This document shows positions 1 to 8,596 of a DNA stretch of 23,410 nucleotides, piece after piece (the stretch's first letter is position 1; every line of letters begins with the position of its first letter). The position numbers and the translations under genes are program-made. This DNA comes from Equadaptatus sp045642025 (GTDB lineage: Bacteria; Synergistota; Synergistia; Synergistales; Synergistaceae): contig JAZUIB010000024.1 in the NCBI GenBank assembly GCA_045642025.1, positions 1-23,410 of the forward strand, read 5' to 3'. The notes under the pieces are model-generated. The model ran no database searches, was not told the DNA's origin, and was given only the letters and a program-made list of their open reading frames with translations.

Positions 1-3000
1 TTCAACAGCGGCTGTGAGTGCAGTTGACGCAGTGAACGCCGTTGACAAAGCGGTAGGCAAAACGACGGCAGGCAACTATATATCAGCGACAGACGCCGCC
101 GGAACGAACACGATAGCGGCGCAGATTGGCAAACTTGACACCGCACTCGGCGCACAGATAGCGGCAGACGGCAACGTAATAAAGAAATCCGCGACAAACA
201 CAATCAATCAGAATATCAGCGCGCTTGACACGGCGATAGGCAGCAGAAGTTACACATACCAGACAGCAGGCGGCGGTTTCCTCACAAACGGTCAGACAAT
301 AACGGCATCACTGGGGGCGCTGAACAATGCGTCGATTAAATCGATTGCGCTCGGAAGCAACGGCAAAATTACGGCGACAAGAGTTGACGGGGCAACTGCA
401 AACCTTGTAACAGACGCGATTAAAGACCGCTACGTAGCAAGCGGAGCGTATGACTCGGCAAGCAAAAAGATAACCTTTACCGTGAAAGACAGCTATAATA
501 CAGGTTATAGCAGCACCTTTGATGTTACAGGCATTTCCTCTGAAGCGAAATATACAGCAGACAGCGGCACAGAACATACTGTGGCAAGCGATAAGACACT
601 CAGTGTTGCAGGCAGCGATACCAAGGCTGCAGGCAAAACAAATATTACGACCTCCATCGCGGAGGATGGCACCGGCAATGCTGAGATAACGGTAGCGCTT
701 GGTGAAAACATAAATGTAACAGATGTCAGCGCATCGAATAACGTTGTCGCGACAAACGAAGTGCGCGGCAAAAACATTAACGCTACAACCGCGGTAATGC
801 TTAATGGCACGTCTTATATAACGTCAAGCGGCATAAACGCGAACAGCAAGCAGATAACGAACGTAGCAAGCGGCGGAACGCTTGTAAGCGGCGGAACTAA
901 CGCGGCAAATATCGGTGATGTGTACGGAGCCACAACGGTGACGGCTGCAAGCGTAAACGGTTACTATGCGGCGAACAGTGCGGCAACGGCAGCCATTACA
1001 AGCCTTGATAAAGCTTTGGGCAAAACAACGGCAGGCAACTACATATCAGCGACAGATGCCGCCGGCACAAATACAATAGCGGCGCAGATTGGCAAACTTG
1101 ACACTGGACTCGGCGCAAAGATAGCAGCAGACGGCAATGTCATAAAGAAATCCGATACAAATACAATCAATCAGAATATCAGCGTTCTTGACACGGCAAT
1201 AGGCAACAGAAGTTACACTCATACAACAACAGGCGGCGGCTACCTCACGAACGGCGCAACAGTAACTGCATCTCTCAATGCCTTGAACGAGAACATGATA
1301 AAGAGCGCAGCGATAACAAGTGACGGCAAAGTACAGCTCACGCAGGTGGACGGTACCACGGACATAGTATCAGGCGCAATAAACGACCGCTATGTAGCAA
1401 GCGGAACGTACGATTCTGCAAGCAAAAAGATTACCTTCACCGTGAAAGACAGCTACGACACGACTTACAGCGACAGCTTTGAGGTGACAGGCATATCCAG
1501 CGAAGCAAAATACAACGCTGACAACAATTCGACACAGACTGTTGCAAGCGACGAAGTCCTCAAAGTAGCAGGAAATGCAACAGCGGCAGCAGGCAAGACA
1601 AACATTTCGACTTCAATCGCAAGCGACACAAGCGGCAATGCCACGATAACCGTGTCACTCGGCGATACGGTCAGCGTCAAGGACGTGAACGCATCGAATA
1701 ACGTTGTCGCGACAAACGAAGTGCGCGGCAAAAACATTAACGCTACAACCGCGGTAATGCTTAATGGCGCGTCTTATATAACGTCAAGCGGCATAAACGC
1801 GAACAGCAAGCAGATAACGAACGTGGCAAGCGGCGGAACGCTTGTAAGCGGTGGAACTAACGCGGCAAATATCGGTGATGTGTACGGAGCTACAACGGTG
1901 ACGGCGGCAAGCGTAAACGGCTATTACGCGGCGAACAGCGCGGCAACGGCAGCCATTACAAGCCTTGATAAAGCTATAGGCAAAACAACGGCAGGCAACT
2001 ACATTGCGGCAAGTGACGCGCTCGGTACGAACACGATAGCGGCGCAGATACAGAAGCTTGACACGGCGATAGGCGCAAAACAGAGTGGAACGTACATAGC
2101 AGACAGCGCAGCAATTAACGAAAATCTGAAGGCACTTGACAATGCTTCGATAAAATCGATTGCGCTCGGAAGCGATGGCAAAATTACGGCGACAAGAGTT
2201 GATGGAGCAACGGAAGATCTTGTAACAGACGCGATAAAAGATCGTTATGTAGAAAGCGGAGCGTATGACGCGGCTAACAAAAAGATAACCTTTACCGTAA
2301 AAGACAGTTATGACACGGGTTATAGCGATACTTTTGATGTTACCGGCATTTCCTCTGAAGCAAAATATACGGCTGACAGCGGCACCGAGCAGACTGTGGC
2401 AAGCGATAAGACGCTCAGTATTGCAGGCAGCGATACCAAGGCTGCAGGCAAAACAAATATTTCGACATCTATCGCGCAGGACGGCGACGGTAATGCTGCG
2501 ATAACGGTAGCGCTTGGTGAAAACGTCAATGTAACGAACGTTGAAGCAACGGGCAAGGTTGTCGCAGGCAGCACAAACAAGGTGGAACTTTCCGATGCAG
2601 GAGTAAAGGTCGGAGACAAGACTTATATTACATCAAGCGGACTTGATGCAAACAACCGGAAAATTACGAATGTAGCAAGCGGAAACATAGCGTCAGGTTC
2701 AAAAGATGCAGTCAACGGCGGAGATGTTTACGATGAAACCAGAGTATCCGCTGACGGAAGCTACATCATAGCAGCGAATACGGCGGCAGCAAACATAGCG
2801 GCGCTTGACACTCAGATTAAAGCTGACCATGACAGTGAAATTGCGTCAATGGCGATTTCAAACGGCAAAATTACTGCAACAAAGAACAACGCTACAAAGT
2901 TTGAAGTTCAGACTGAAGACTATGCCGTGAATTCCGGAACGGTGAACAGCGCAAACGGGCAGTTAACGATTACGGCAAAAGACCGCTATAACACAGCGGC

Positions 3001-5212
3001 GACAGCCGATGTAGTAATCGAAGATGTCGCAAGCTGGAACAAACAGATAAAGACAACGGGCGGTTTTACAGCAACAGCCGGACTTATTCAGGCGCATACC
3101 AACGACGGAACGACGGTTGACGTGGCACAGATGAAAGACAATGCAATATCAGGAGCAAGCCTTGACGGAAACGTAGTCAAGTTCACTCTCAAAGACAGTT
3201 ACAGCGGACAGGAAATACCAAATGCGGTAAGTATTGACCTGAGCGGACTTCGTACACCCGTAGTTCTTGAGGGCAGCGAAATAAAGAGTTTTGTCAACGG
3301 CAAGAATACGAGAGTTGAACTGGTTCAGGACACAGATGAACCTACCAAATACAACGTAGTTCTGGAAACAGCCGACATAGCATACTTTGACAAGTTAACG
3401 GCGGGTACGGCTTTTGATGCCGCAAACAGGACAGATGTGCTGTCTGAAGGAATATCAATCGTAAAAGGAAATGTAGCTGATACGACAAAACTTACTGCTG
3501 ACACGCTCAGAGTAGGAGGAAAGGATTACATCACTTCAGCCGGACTCAGCGCGGCGGGCGGAAAAATTACAAACGTAGCTGACGGTACAATAGCGGCAAA
3601 CTCAAAAGAAGCGGTCAACGGTGGACAGATATATGCGGAACTCAGCCTTGCAACAAACGGAGAATACGTTAAGAAAACAAATACAACGGCTCAGAACCTG
3701 AAGGCGCTTGATGACAAAATCGGAAAAATTACCACAGACGGCAGTTACGTGCGGCAGGCGAACACAGTATCCCAAAACCTTACAGCGCTTGACACTCAGG
3801 TAAAGAGCAATACGGACGCAATAAACGAACTGCAGGGCGGACACAGTGAATTTAAGGCAAAAAGCGTTGAAGTTGAAAACAGCGGAGAAATTGCGCGCAA
3901 CGACAAGAAAACAGTCACCGGCGACAAACTGTATTATGAACTGAAAGAAGATATTGTTTCAGGAGGCAGCTATGTTAACGCGGAAAACACCACTGCGGAA
4001 AACCTGAAATCGCTTGACAAGGCACTCAAACCGATAGATGATGCTGTGGCAGCAAAGAACTATGACAGCGCAGCGGCTGCGCAGGCAACCGGAGCCGGAG
4101 CAACTGCGATAGGCTATGGTAACGTTGTAAGCGGTGAACGCTCAACAGCGGTTGGCTACGGCAACAAAGTCTCAGGTACAGCTTCAGGCGCCTTCGGAGA
4201 CCCGAACATAATTTCAGGGAATGAAAGTTACGCGGTTGGCAATAACAACGAAATAGCCGGAGACTACAACTTTGTGCTTGGCAATAACGTAAAAATCACG
4301 GATAGCAGTATTAAAAACAGTGTAGCGCTCGGCAACAATTCAAGCGTCACTGAGAGCAATGTGGTGTCTGTAGGTTCTGCGGCACAACAGCGCAGAATAA
4401 TCAACGTTGCGGCGGGTAAACTGGATACTGACGCCGTCAACGTCAAACAGATGAATGACGCGATAGGATCAGGTATAGGCACCCGCGGAGTGGCATACGA
4501 TGACGACAGGAAAGAAACCATAACACTTGGCAACGGAACTGCGAATTCCGTAACAAGAATTACAAAAGTGGCAGCGGGACAGGTTACTCCGGTATCAACT
4601 GATGCTGTGAACGGAGCGCAGCTTTACGCAAGAGACATTGCGATAAGCGCGAACACGCAGGAAATCCGCGAAGTCGGTGCGATATCAGCGGCGTTGGCAG
4701 GTTTGCACTTTGCCGAACCGAGCGGAGAAGAAGGCGACAAGATTGTCGGAGCTGTAGCATATGGCGGATATAGAGGTGCAAGCGCGGAAGCGATAGGGCT
4801 TGCTTATAAACCGAATCCGAACATGATGCTCACGGCATCAACATCAATAAGCAACGGAAATGACAGTCAGAATGCATACAATCTCGGATTCAGCATTAAA
4901 TTTGGCAAGGGCAACACAATGGCAACAAAAGCCGAACTCCATAAACAGGTAAAACATGTTAACGAAGAAAACAGAGTGCTGAAAACACAGATTGCAAACC
5001 TTGCTGCCGAAAATGCGAATATCTTGTCCGAGAATATTGAAATGAAAGCTGCAAATAGAACACAGGATGAACAACTGCAGACGCAGAACGAACAGTTAAA
5101 GGCACAGAATGAACAACTCAGGACACAGGACGAGAAGCTGAGAGCCCAGGATGAAAAAATCAAGCTTCTTGAAAAAGGTCTTGAAGAGCTGAAAAAACTT
5201 ATTCAAAAGTAA
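1..5212 (+). CDS. Trimeric autotransporter adhesin (YadA/Hia-like), 5' end missing
   Basis: The frame is open to the left edge, so the signal peptide and N-terminal head lie outside the window; about 1,736 codons remain. Residues below are counted from the GTG at 14. The protein is low-complexity and rich in Ala, Thr, Asn and Ser. It carries repeated stalk/neck motifs of the form ITNVA-x-DAVNGGQxY (near nt 850, 1810, 2670, 3570, 4410, 4570). A YadA-head-like set of short repeats (ATAIGYGN, STAVGYGN and relatives) spans about residues 1356-1453. The outer-membrane anchor follows at about 1555-1631, starting GAISAALAGLHF and ending FSIKFG. Unlike classical YadA, which ends at the barrel, a coiled coil of about 100 residues follows, with repeated QNEQLK/QDEKLR heptads. 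The family exports itself as a trimer through its own barrel and mediates adhesion; the ligand cannot be told. The TAA at 5210 is followed by a terminator. Confidence 0.93.
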   Translation, partial: STAAVSAVDAVNAVDKAVGKTTAGNYISATDAAGTNTIAAQIGKLDTALGAQIAADGNVIKKSATNTINQNISALDTAIGSRSYTYQTAGGGFLTNGQTITASLGALNNASIKSIALGSNGKITATRVDGATANLVTDAIKDRYVASGAYDSASKKITFTVKDSYNTGYSSTFDVTGISSEAKYTADSGTEHTVASDKTLSVAGSDTKAAGKTNITTSIAEDGTGNAEITVALGENINVTDVSASNNVVATNEVRGKNINATTAVMLNGTSYITSSGINANSKQITNVASGGTLVSGGTNAANIGDVYGATTVTAASVNGYYAANSAATAAITSLDKALGKTTAGNYISATDAAGTNTIAAQIGKLDTGLGAKIAADGNVIKKSDTNTINQNISVLDTAIGNRSYTHTTTGGGYLTNGATVTASLNALNENMIKSAAITSDGKVQLTQVDGTTDIVSGAINDRYVASGTYDSASKKITFTVKDSYDTTYSDSFEVTGISSEAKYNADNNSTQTVASDEVLKVAGNATAAAGKTNISTSIASDTSGNATITVSLGDTVSVKDVNASNNVVATNEVRGKNINATTAVMLNGASYITSSGINANSKQITNVASGGTLVSGGTNAANIGDVYGATTVTAASVNGYYAANSAATAAITSLDKAIGKTTAGNYIAASDALGTNTIAAQIQKLDTAIGAKQSGTYIADSAAINENLKALDNASIKSIALGSDGKITATRVDGATEDLVTDAIKDRYVESGAYDAANKKITFTVKDSYDTGYSDTFDVTGISSEAKYTADSGTEQTVASDKTLSIAGSDTKAAGKTNISTSIAQDGDGNAAITVALGENVNVTNVEATGKVVAGSTNKVELSDAGVKVGDKTYITSSGLDANNRKITNVASGNIASGSKDAVNGGDVYDETRVSADGSYIIAANTAAANIAALDTQIKADHDSEIASMAISNGKITATKNNATKFEVQTEDYAVNSGTVNSANGQLTITAKDRYNTAATADVVIEDVASWNKQIKTTGGFTATAGLIQAHTNDGTTVDVAQMKDNAISGASLDGNVVKFTLKDSYSGQEIPNAVSIDLSGLRTPVVLEGSEIKSFVNGKNTRVELVQDTDEPTKYNVVLETADIAYFDKLTAGTAFDAANRTDVLSEGISIVKGNVADTTKLTADTLRVGGKDYITSAGLSAAGGKITNVADGTIAANSKEAVNGGQIYAELSLATNGEYVKKTNTTAQNLKALDDKIGKITTDGSYVRQANTVSQNLTALDTQVKSNTDAINELQGGHSEFKAKSVEVENSGEIARNDKKTVTGDKLYYELKEDIVSGGSYVNAENTTAENLKSLDKALKPIDDAVAAKNYDSAAAAQATGAGATAIGYGNVVSGERSTAVGYGNKVSGTASGAFGDPNIISGNESYAVGNNNEIAGDYNFVLGNNVKITDSSIKNSVALGNNSSVTESNVVSVGSAAQQRRIINVAAGKLDTDAVNVKQMNDAIGSGIGTRGVAYDDDRKETITLGNGTANSVTRITKVAAGQVTPVSTDAVNGAQLYARDIAISANTQEIREVGAISAALAGLHFAEPSGEEGDKIVGAVAYGGYRGASAEAIGLAYKPNPNMMLTASTSISNGNDSQNAYNLGFSIKFGKGNTMATKAELHKQVKHVNEENRVLKTQIANLAAENANILSENIEMKAANRTQDEQLQTQNEQLKAQNEQLRTQDEKLRAQDEKIKLLEKGLEELKKLIQK
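731..1020 (+). repeat. Intragenic repeat A, copy 1, in the adhesin
   Basis: About 290 bp recur at 1691-1980, an offset of exactly 960 bp (320 codons). I count about 11 mismatches by eye, with the first 78 bp identical. The block encodes the stalk segment from SNNVVATNEVRGK to ITSLDKA. Near identity at DNA level, including synonymous sites, points to recent duplication or gene conversion. Confidence 0.9.
1691..1980 (+). repeat. Intragenic repeat A, copy 2, in the adhesin
   Basis: Second copy of the block at 731-1020, in the same frame. The 960-bp period continues into the following module, which begins with the glycine/threonine-rich KTTAGNYI segment at 56, 1019 and 1979. Confidence 0.9.
2144..2537 (+). 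repeat. Intragenic repeat B, similar to 327-720, in the adhesin
   Basis: This module closely matches 327-720 (offset about 1,816 bp), encoding ASIKSIALGS through the DSYxTGYS and SSEAKYTADSGTE segments. The equivalent position in the middle unit (about 1287-1680) is clearly more divergent. Units 1 and 3 therefore share this module, while units 1 and 2 share repeat A, a mosaic pattern. Confidence 0.8.
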
Positions 5213-5225
5213 AACTTCCTAATGC

Positions 5226-5265
5226 AAAAAATACCCGAAAGTGGCTAACTTCTCGGGTATTTTTT
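5226..5265 (+). terminator. Rho-independent terminator after the adhesin gene
   Basis: A 13-bp perfect stem (5226-5238 with 5253-5265, core ATACCCGA/TCGGGTAT) closes a 14-nt loop and ends in a T-run. It starts 13 bp after the stop codon. A-run and T-run flanks would let it work on both strands. Confidence 0.9.
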
Positions 5266-5321
5266 ATTCCCCTTGGCATTGTTTATGCGTGAAATACGTA
5301 GTTACCAGGAGATTTTTACGC

Positions 5322-5327
5322 TATAAT
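5322..5327 (+). promoter_or_regulatory. Probable -10 box of the rlmN promoter
   Basis: A perfect TATAAT lies 35 bp before the rlmN start, downstream of the adhesin terminator. No good -35 box sits 16-18 bp upstream (TAGTTA at 5299 is the nearest). The RBS GAGG (5351-5354) is 8 bp before the ATG. Confidence 0.5.
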
Positions 5328-5362
5328 AGCAGATGTGATAATAATTCTGTGAGGTATGTGAT

Positions 5363-6871
5363 ATGAAACTCTATGCTCTTGATTTGAATAAAACACAGTG
5401 GACAGAATTGCTTGAAAAACTTGGGCAGCCGAAATTTCGTGCAGACCAGCTGCTTCAGTGGATGTGGCAGAAGCATGTTTTTAATGCCGAGGATATGACA
5501 AATCTTTCAAAAGCTTTGAGGGAAAAACTCCCAGGAGAAGTTGACTTGGCAGCTCCGGTACTTGTGAGAGAGCATCGTTCAAAGGACGGTACAAGAAAAT
5601 TTTTGTGGCAGCTTCGCGACGGTAACACTGTTGAAAGTGTTTTGCTAAAGTCGGGCACACGTCTTACAGCATGTATTTCTACACAAGTAGGATGTCCTCT
5701 TGGCTGTACATTCTGTGCTACGGGGCTTTCCGGTTTTGTACGCAATCTTTCCAGCGGTGAAATTGCAGGGCAGTTTCTTGCCATGGAAGCATATTTAGAA
5801 CGTGAAATAAACAATATAGTTTATATGGGTATGGGCGAGCCTATGCTTAACAGAGAGGAAGTTTTTAAATCTGTACGTATGCTCAATGACGAAAAGCTTC
5901 GCAATATCGGTATCCGGCATATTACAATTTCTACCAGCGGTGTAATTCCGGGTATTCAGGCGCTTGCCGATGAAAAACTCGGAGTACGGCTGGCGGTTTC
6001 TCTTCATGCGGTTGATGATGAGCTTCGCAGCCGTCTTATGCCTGTCAATGAACGTTTTCCGCTTGCCGAACTGCGTGAAGCCATAAAAGATTATCAGGAG
6101 AAAACTGGTGACCGCGTTTCAATAGAATATACGCTTTTTGGCGGGGTCAACGACAGCGTTGAACACGCAAGGGCGCTTGTCCGTTTCCTAAAGGGTATTC
6201 ATGTGTTTATAAACCTGATTCCGTTCAATGCCGTTGATGACCGTTATGATGTTCCGGAAGCAAAGGATATACTCAAGTTCAAGAAAGTTCTTGACACGGC
6301 AGGTTTTGAAAATGAGCTTCGACAGGAGCAGGGCGCGGATATTGACGCTGCCTGCGGGCAGCTTCGCAGAAAAGACGCAGAGGGCGCGGCAGTGGCGCTT
6401 GAGCCCTGCGCACATTCAGTAACGAAAAAAGACGGAAGAAGACCTAAGGTAACAGCCAAAGAAGCCGGCACAAATAACAAAAGCGAAGCAAAAGCCCCGC
6501 GCCGCAGGGAGTATTCACACGAACAAACGGCAAAACCGGAGAAAAATATTTCCCGAAAAAAAATGCTTCCTGAAAAAGAGCGTTATCGCAGCGGTAAAAT
6601 GAAAGAAGAAAGACCAAGCTACAAAAAACAGATGCCGGAGGAGAAAGATTTTGCCGGAAGTAAAACCCGTGATGTAAAACAGCAGGGAGGAAAGGCAGTT
6701 GTAAAACCTGCTGCACGCGGCATAAGAAAAACTGCTGAAAGAAACAGAACAGAAGAAAAACATCCGTTCTATGAAGCGGAACTGCATAAAAGAAAGACAA
6801 AACTGAAGCCGGCTGACAAGACTTCGGCAAGGGCAAAGAAAACGGCAAAGAAGCGGAGTGTTAAAAAATAA
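5363..6871 (+). CDS. rlmN: 23S rRNA (A2503-C2)/tRNA (A37-C2) methyltransferase RlmN, with long basic C-terminal tail
   Basis: Radical SAM methyltransferase that methylates C2 of A2503 in 23S rRNA and A37 of some tRNAs. The radical SAM cluster motif is C111-x3-C115-x2-C118 within QVGCPLGCTFCATG. The MGMGEPMLN segment follows at about 155-163. The second catalytic cysteine is C331 in DIDAACGQL, the position of E. coli Cys355. The family normally ends within a few dozen residues of that cysteine. Here a tail of about 167 residues follows, very rich in Lys, Arg and Glu and with no recognisable fold, probably disordered and RNA-binding (inference). The start is supported by GAGG at 5351-5354. The TAA overlaps the next gene's ATG by one base, suggesting translational coupling. 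Confidence 0.96.
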   Translation: MKLYALDLNKTQWTELLEKLGQPKFRADQLLQWMWQKHVFNAEDMTNLSKALREKLPGEVDLAAPVLVREHRSKDGTRKFLWQLRDGNTVESVLLKSGTRLTACISTQVGCPLGCTFCATGLSGFVRNLSSGEIAGQFLAMEAYLEREINNIVYMGMGEPMLNREEVFKSVRMLNDEKLRNIGIRHITISTSGVIPGIQALADEKLGVRLAVSLHAVDDELRSRLMPVNERFPLAELREAIKDYQEKTGDRVSIEYTLFGGVNDSVEHARALVRFLKGIHVFINLIPFNAVDDRYDVPEAKDILKFKKVLDTAGFENELRQEQGADIDAACGQLRRKDAEGAAVALEPCAHSVTKKDGRRPKVTAKEAGTNNKSEAKAPRRREYSHEQTAKPEKNISRKKMLPEKERYRSGKMKEERPSYKKQMPEEKDFAGSKTRDVKQQGGKAVVKPAARGIRKTAERNRTEEKHPFYEAELHKRKTKLKPADKTSARAKKTAKKRSVKK

Positions 6872-7182
6872 TGGAACTCATACGATTTATACTCTGGATA
6901 ATCATTGCATGCGCATTAGCATGGCTGCTTCTGCCGATTATCGGTTTCGGTCTGCTTTTTGTTGTAGGTTTGATTGCTGTGCTGTTTGTCATTTCATTTA
7001 TTTCGCAGCTCATAAACGGAAATCGCGGCGGCTTCAGTTTCCGTACATTTACAGTAAGGCGATCTCCGCGTGAAAAAGCAGACGCTGCAAAAGCAGAACA
7101 GAACGAAGAATTTGATGCTGAATACGGCGAAGAGTCTGGAGAGATTGTAGAACTTCCGCCAAGTGCGCTGCATAAAGAGTAG
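6871..7182 (+). CDS. Small membrane protein, 103 aa, unknown function
   Basis: I do not recognise a named family. Residues 1-48 are almost wholly hydrophobic and can form two closely spaced transmembrane helices (about 5-23 and 26-46). A hydrophilic tail follows, basic at first (FTVRRSPREK) and then strongly acidic (EEFDAEYGEESGE). The ATG shares one base with the rlmN stop (TAATG), and a GGAG at 6855-6858 lies inside the end of rlmN at usable spacing, so translation is probably coupled to rlmN. A terminator follows 29 bp downstream, closing the two-gene unit. The soluble tail is likely cytoplasmic (inference). Confidence 0.75.
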   Translation: MELIRFILWIIIACALAWLLLPIIGFGLLFVVGLIAVLFVISFISQLINGNRGGFSFRTFTVRRSPREKADAAKAEQNEEFDAEYGEESGEIVELPPSALHKE

Positions 7183-7211
7183 GAATATAGGAAAACAGAA
7201 ATATAATTCAC

Positions 7212-7238
7212 AAAAAGACTTGCGTTGCAAGTCTTTTT
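7212..7238. terminator. Bidirectional terminator between convergent genes
   Basis: A 12-bp perfect stem (AAAAAGACTTGC at 7212-7223 with its complement at 7227-7238) closes a 3-nt loop. Flanking A and T runs suit termination of both the rlmN unit (plus) and the alkA-ogt unit (minus). Confidence 0.88.
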
Positions 7239-7301
7239 ATTTTAAGGAATAATGGTTTAACTTCTGTTTGTCCATTTCAACAGAATCTGCAGACTGTAAG
7301 C

Positions 7302-7325
7302 CTATGCTTCTATATATCTATACTT
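7302..7325 (-). repeat. Mini octamer array overlapping the ogt stop codon
   Basis: Three 8-base units on the plus strand, CTATGCTT, CTATATAT and CTATACTT, start at 7302, 7310 and 7318. The CTA at 7310-7312 is the complement of the ogt TAG. Read along ogt, the units are TAGAAGCA then TAGGCTTA after the stop, with one out-of-frame unit just inside the gene. It resembles the left arms of the larger elements at 18517-22633. Confidence 0.55.
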
Positions 7326-7771
7326 TCCAGTTTTAGCATTTTTCGTTTCATTTCTGTGCCATATGCATATCCTGTAAGTTTACCGGCAGCACCGATAACT
7401 CTGTGGCACGGGATAATTATACATATCGGATTTTTGCCGCAGGCGTTTCCGACAGCACGGAAAGCTCTCCGGTTTTCGATGCGCGCAGCAAGTTCTGCAT
7501 AAGAAATCGTTGTGCCGTACGGAATTTCCGCAAGTTTTTTCCATACTGTCTGCTGAAATTTAGTACCGCTCAGTTTAAGAGGAAGGTCAAAAGCAGTTCT
7601 GCAGCCGCAGAAATATTCTTCAAGTTGCTGTTTTGCTTTAAATATTGCTGATGTTTCCTGCCGTATTGCGCCGTTGAGGGTGTTTTTGGAAACTGAGGTT
7701 ATAAAGCCGCTGTCTTCTGTTATAAAAAGCCTTCCTACAATCCGGAATTTGTAATCAAAATACATATACAT
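7310..7771 (-). CDS. ogt: Methylated-DNA--protein-cysteine S-methyltransferase
   Basis: Suicide DNA-repair protein that moves an alkyl group from O6-alkylguanine (or O4-alkylthymine) to its own cysteine. The active-site motif PCHRV is present with C122. The winged-helix DNA-binding part precedes it, with Q73-T-V-W and the IPYGTTISYAELA segment. RAVGNACGKNP at 105-115 is the usual finger region. At 153 residues it is of normal Ogt length with a short N-terminal domain. The ATG at 7771 lies 9 bp after the alkA stop, so the two form an operon. No strong RBS is visible, and ATG 7765 is an alternative start. The last residues (SIDI) and the TAG fall inside a mini octamer array. Confidence 0.93.
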   Translation of the reverse strand: MYMYFDYKFRIVGRLFITEDSGFITSVSKNTLNGAIRQETSAIFKAKQQLEEYFCGCRTAFDLPLKLSGTKFQQTVWKKLAEIPYGTTISYAELAARIENRRAFRAVGNACGKNPICIIIPCHRVIGAAGKLTGYAYGTEMKRKMLKLESIDI

Positions 7772-7780
7772 TGTTCACAA

Positions 7781-8467
7781 TTATTTACCGCCTAAAGCGG
7801 TGCCCCTGCGTTTTTTCTGGTTTTTCTTTACGGTGTTATGTTTAGCGGTAAGTTCTTCGTCAACTGCTGCTTCCCATAGATACAGCGACGCGGTTGTGCC
7901 GTAGGGTGACCATCGTTTGGCAAGTTTGTCAAATTTTTCTTTTGTCAATTCTTTCAGTCTGTACAAATTTATAATGCCGCGCCGGATGGCAAGGTCTCCG
8001 TAGCTTGTTACATCAGGCCGGCAAAAACAAAACATAAGAAGCATCTCAACAGTCCAGCGGCCGACTCCGCGTATTTTGAGCAGTTGTTCCGCTATTTCGT
8101 GGTCAGCAAGCATATTAAGTTTGCTGAAATCAAGTTCGCCTTTACCTGCAAGTTCGGTAATGCCAATGATGTATTCCGCCTTGCGCGTTGACAGTCCGCA
8201 GACTTTTAACTCTTCTGCGGTTACATTTCTGAAATTTTCAGGGGTTATTTTGCCGAATTTTTCTACAACTCTTTTTTCAATGGCCTCGGCAGCAGGTGTT
8301 GCAATCTGCTGAACAATTACAGATGAGACCAGGGCGTGAAAAAGTGATTCATAGGCATACGCTGTGACTGTTCCGCGCCGTGCTATAAATTTGCCCAGAG
8401 TTTTATCTTTTTTGCACAGATATGCAATTGCTTCAGAATTTACAGCTCCGATTTCAAGTTGTCTCAC
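7781..8467 (-). CDS. alkA: DNA-3-methyladenine glycosylase II (AlkA/HhH-GPD family)
   Basis: Base-excision-repair glycosylase that removes alkylated purines. The helix-hairpin-helix is visible as LLKIRGVGRWTVEMLL. It is followed by the HhH-GPD catalytic region DVTSYGDLAIRRG, whose aspartate before LAIRRG is the expected catalytic residue. At about 228 residues it lacks the N-terminal domain of E. coli AlkA, as in many short bacterial homologues. An in-frame GTG at 8476 has its AAGAGG (8478-8483) only 1 base away. I prefer the GTG at 8467, spaced 10 bases from the same RBS. It is first in an operon with ogt and has an extended -10 promoter just upstream. Pairing with ogt indicates alkylation damage repair. 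Confidence 0.9.
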   Translation of the reverse strand: MRQLEIGAVNSEAIAYLCKKDKTLGKFIARRGTVTAYAYESLFHALVSSVIVQQIATPAAEAIEKRVVEKFGKITPENFRNVTAEELKVCGLSTRKAEYIIGITELAGKGELDFSKLNMLADHEIAEQLLKIRGVGRWTVEMLLMFCFCRPDVTSYGDLAIRRGIINLYRLKELTKEKFDKLAKRWSPYGTTASLYLWEAAVDEELTAKHNTVKKNQKKRRGTALGGK

Positions 8468-8491
8468 ATAAAACACACCTCTTTTGACGAT

Positions 8492-8500
8492 ATTATAACA
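8492..8500 (-). promoter_or_regulatory. Extended -10 promoter of alkA-ogt
   Basis: On the minus strand TGTTATAAT reads as an extended -10 (TGnTATAAT). A weak -35 (TTTCAG, complement of 8515-8520) stands 17 bp upstream. The transcript leader would be under 20 nt and begin right at the AAGAGG. Confidence 0.55.
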
Positions 8501-8590
8501 AATAGTTTTACTGCCTGAAAAAGGTAAAATTTATTTTGTTAATTTTATTGAAAATATTGTTGAAAATATATACAAGCCGCTGTTTTACGG

Positions 8591-8596
8591 TATAAT
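8591..8596 (+). promoter_or_regulatory. Probable -10 box of the liv operon promoter
   Basis: TATAAT lies 62 bp before the livJ ATG in an A/T-rich divergent intergenic region (8477-8657). There is no convincing -35 at normal spacing; TTGAAA at 8560-8565 is 25 bp away. Activator-dependent transcription is possible (inference). Confidence 0.5.

Noticed and set aside
505..810. Minus-strand open frames within the adhesin, repeated near 1465 and 2320
   Set aside because: They recur only because the adhesin repeats recur. They have no RBS and read as Val/Leu/Ser-rich shadows.
6444..6848. Minus-strand open frame opposite the RlmN tail
   Set aside because: It is the Phe/Leu-rich complement of a Lys/Glu-rich stretch. 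The plus frame continues unbroken from RlmN with consistent codon use.
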